A DNA stretch of 6,869 nt, taken from contig DHHD01000075.1 in the NCBI GenBank assembly GCA_002403105.1, positions 1-6,869 of the forward strand, written 5' to 3'. Of this stretch, positions 5,395 to 6,869 are shown piece by piece. The notes beneath the pieces were generated by a model that did no database searches, had not been told where the DNA came from, and worked only from the letters and a program-made list of their open reading frames with translations. Both the position numbers and the translations under genes were made by a program. The stretch is from Anaerolineaceae bacterium UBA4781. GTDB lineage: Bacteria; Chloroflexota; Anaerolineae; Anaerolineales; Anaerolineaceae. How positions within the stretch are numbered: position 1 is the first letter of the stretch; every line of letters starts with the position of its first letter.

Positions 5395-6869
5395 ATGCAG
5401 AAGGATCGATCTACCTGGTATAAAAACGCTGTCTTTTATGAAGTCTCAGCCCGTGCTTATTTTGATTCCAATGGAGATGGAATTGGCGATATCAAAGGTC
5501 TCACTCAAAAATTGGATTACATCAAACACCTCGGTGTAGATTGTATCTGGCTGCTGCCCATTTTCCCTTCCCCTTTGATCGATGATGGATATGATATTGC
5601 AGACTATTATAATATCCACCCCGACCTTGGCACTATTGATGATTTCAAAGAACTGGTACATAAAACTCATCAGCTCGGTATGCGCATCATCGCTGACCTG
5701 GTCGTGAATCATACTTCGGATCAATGTGAATGGTTCATACAAGCCGAAGCCGATGAGCATTCTCCTTATCGCGATTACTACGTCTGGAGCGACTCCAACC
5801 AGCTTTACCCGGATGCTCGCATTATCTTTGTGGATAGCGAAACCTCCAACTGGGCTTGGAGTGAGAAAGCGCAGAAATATTACTGGCACCGCTTTTACTC
5901 CAGCCAACCGGATTTGAATTACGACAGCCCTGCCTTACGTGAAGAGATGAAAACCATCATGCGCTTTTGGTTGGATATGGGTATTGATGGATTTCGGGCG
6001 GATGCGGTGCCGTACTTGATCGAGCGAGAAGGTACCACTTGTGAGAATCTGCCTGAGACGCATGCATACCTCAAAGAACTGCGGCAATTAATGGATGAGG
6101 AGTATCCTGAATGCATTCTGCTGGCAGAAGCCAATCAATGGCCGCAGGAGCTGCGGCAGTATTTTGCAGACGGCGATGAATTCCACATGGCATTTCAATT
6201 CCCGTTGATGCCGCGCATTTATAAAGCATTGGCGAAGAATGATTGTTCCCCTATCGTGGATATTCTGCAAATGACCCCCCAAATTCCAGAGACCTGCCAA
6301 TGGTGTACTTTTTTACGAAACCACGATGAATTAACGCTGGAAATGGTCACCGCAGAAGATCGCAAATTCCTGTGGGATTTTTATGCCCCTGTTCAGAGAA
6401 TGCGCCAGAACCTGGGAATTCGGCGCCGCCTCGCCCCTCTATTGGAAGGGAACTGCCAAAAGAACCAGTTGCTGAATGCAGTGCTGCTCTCTCTGCCCGG
6501 TGCTCCCATTATCTACTATGGGGATGAAATTGGGATGGGCGATAATATCTATCTCGAAGATCGTGATGGAGTGCGCACTCCCATGCAGTGGAACAGTGAA
6601 AGAAATGCCGGTTTTTCCAGTGTGATGGAAGAGGAATTATATTTGCCGGTGATCAAGAGTGATCAATTTTCTTACGTACACATCAATGTTGCCGCACAGC
6701 AGCAAGATCCGGCTTCATTATTCAACACCATTCGGAAAATGCTTTCCATCCGCAAAGCCAATCCGGTCATGGCAGTGGGAGCTTATGAGATCCTTTCTCA
6801 ACCTGCTCAACCGGCACTGCTTTTTATTAAACGCACCGCTGAAAAGAACACCATTCTGGCTCTCCACAA
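5395..6869 (+). CDS. treS: Trehalose synthase (maltose alpha-D-glucosyltransferase), GH13, 3'-truncated by the window
   Basis: The frame is open from ATG 5395 to the window end (491 codons plus two bases). The enzyme isomerises maltose and trehalose in the cytoplasm. The start WYKNAVFYEVSARAYFDSNG and the blocks MPRIYKALAKND, IPETCQWCTFLRNHDELTLE, NLGIRRRLAPLL and GDNIYLEDRDGVRTPMQW are characteristic of TreS rather than general alpha-glucosidases. GH13 active-site residues are present: D101 and H106 in DLVVNH, nucleophile D203 in GFRADAV, acid/base E245 in LLAEANQW, and H310/D311 in RNHDE. The catalytic barrel is complete, and the sequence is entering the C-terminal beta domain at the cut; whether a maltokinase domain follows, as in some TreS proteins, cannot be seen. 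AAGGA at 5384-5388 supports ATG 5395; an in-frame ATG at 5389 is too close to it. The gene follows the permease by 53 bp with no terminator between, so it is probably in the same operon. It occupies the position of aglA in rhizobial agl operons. Confidence 0.93.
   Translation, partial: MQKDRSTWYKNAVFYEVSARAYFDSNGDGIGDIKGLTQKLDYIKHLGVDCIWLLPIFPSPLIDDGYDIADYYNIHPDLGTIDDFKELVHKTHQLGMRIIADLVVNHTSDQCEWFIQAEADEHSPYRDYYVWSDSNQLYPDARIIFVDSETSNWAWSEKAQKYYWHRFYSSQPDLNYDSPALREEMKTIMRFWLDMGIDGFRADAVPYLIEREGTTCENLPETHAYLKELRQLMDEEYPECILLAEANQWPQELRQYFADGDEFHMAFQFPLMPRIYKALAKNDCSPIVDILQMTPQIPETCQWCTFLRNHDELTLEMVTAEDRKFLWDFYAPVQRMRQNLGIRRRLAPLLEGNCQKNQLLNAVLLSLPGAPIIYYGDEIGMGDNIYLEDRDGVRTPMQWNSERNAGFSSVMEEELYLPVIKSDQFSYVHINVAAQQQDPASLFNTIRKMLSIRKANPVMAVGAYEILSQPAQPALLFIKRTAEKNTILALH

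Noticed and set aside
5446..5907. Open frame of 153 codons on the minus strand.
   Set aside because: It is the antisense shadow of the strongly conserved catalytic part of trehalose synthase and resembles no known protein.

Overview
The window looks like a chromosomal carbohydrate-uptake locus from a Chloroflexota bacterium, most likely of the Anaerolineae. That assignment is inferred from the style of the proteins: an LAAC lipobox followed by a long Ala/Glu-rich tether on the solute-binding protein, AglE/F/G-type transporter proteins, and a trehalose-synthase-type GH13 enzyme. It does not rest on a marker gene. All supported genes lie on the + strand. I saw no tRNA, rRNA, CRISPR array or insertion sequence.

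Layout. Positions 1-186 hold the 3' end of a cupin-domain gene. Positions 228-512 encode a small three-helix membrane protein resembling the AtpR / ATP synthase subunit I-like family. A promoter with consensus -35 and -10 boxes (625-653) follows, and a near-perfect 31-bp palindrome (656-686) sits directly on its predicted start point. They drive a LacI-family regulator gene (about 693-1733). Next come a lipoprotein solute-binding protein (1813-3129), a strong intrinsic-terminator-like hairpin (3140-3175), two translationally coupled permease genes (3231-4154 and 4151-5341, ATGA overlap), and the first 491 codons of a trehalose synthase gene (5395 to the window end).

The genes form a coherent unit: sugar-responsive repressor, binding protein, two permeases, and an intracellular enzyme that interconverts maltose and trehalose. 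The gene order matches the rhizobial alpha-glucoside system aglR-aglE-aglF-aglG-aglA, with trehalose synthase in place of the alpha-glucosidase. The likely substrate is an alpha-glucoside such as trehalose or maltose. No ATPase gene is present in the window, so a shared MsmK/MalK-type ATPase from elsewhere, or one just downstream, is expected.

The outstanding feature is in the second permease. Its extracytoplasmic loop between the first and second membrane helices contains what looks like a complete mono-heme cytochrome c domain: a CASCH heme-attachment motif, a candidate distal Met, and a typical C-terminal helix. A redox-protein domain built into the channel subunit of a sugar ABC importer is unexpected. 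All three extracytoplasmic transporter components also carry paired cysteines, which could point to a redox-linked or disulfide-stabilised importer.
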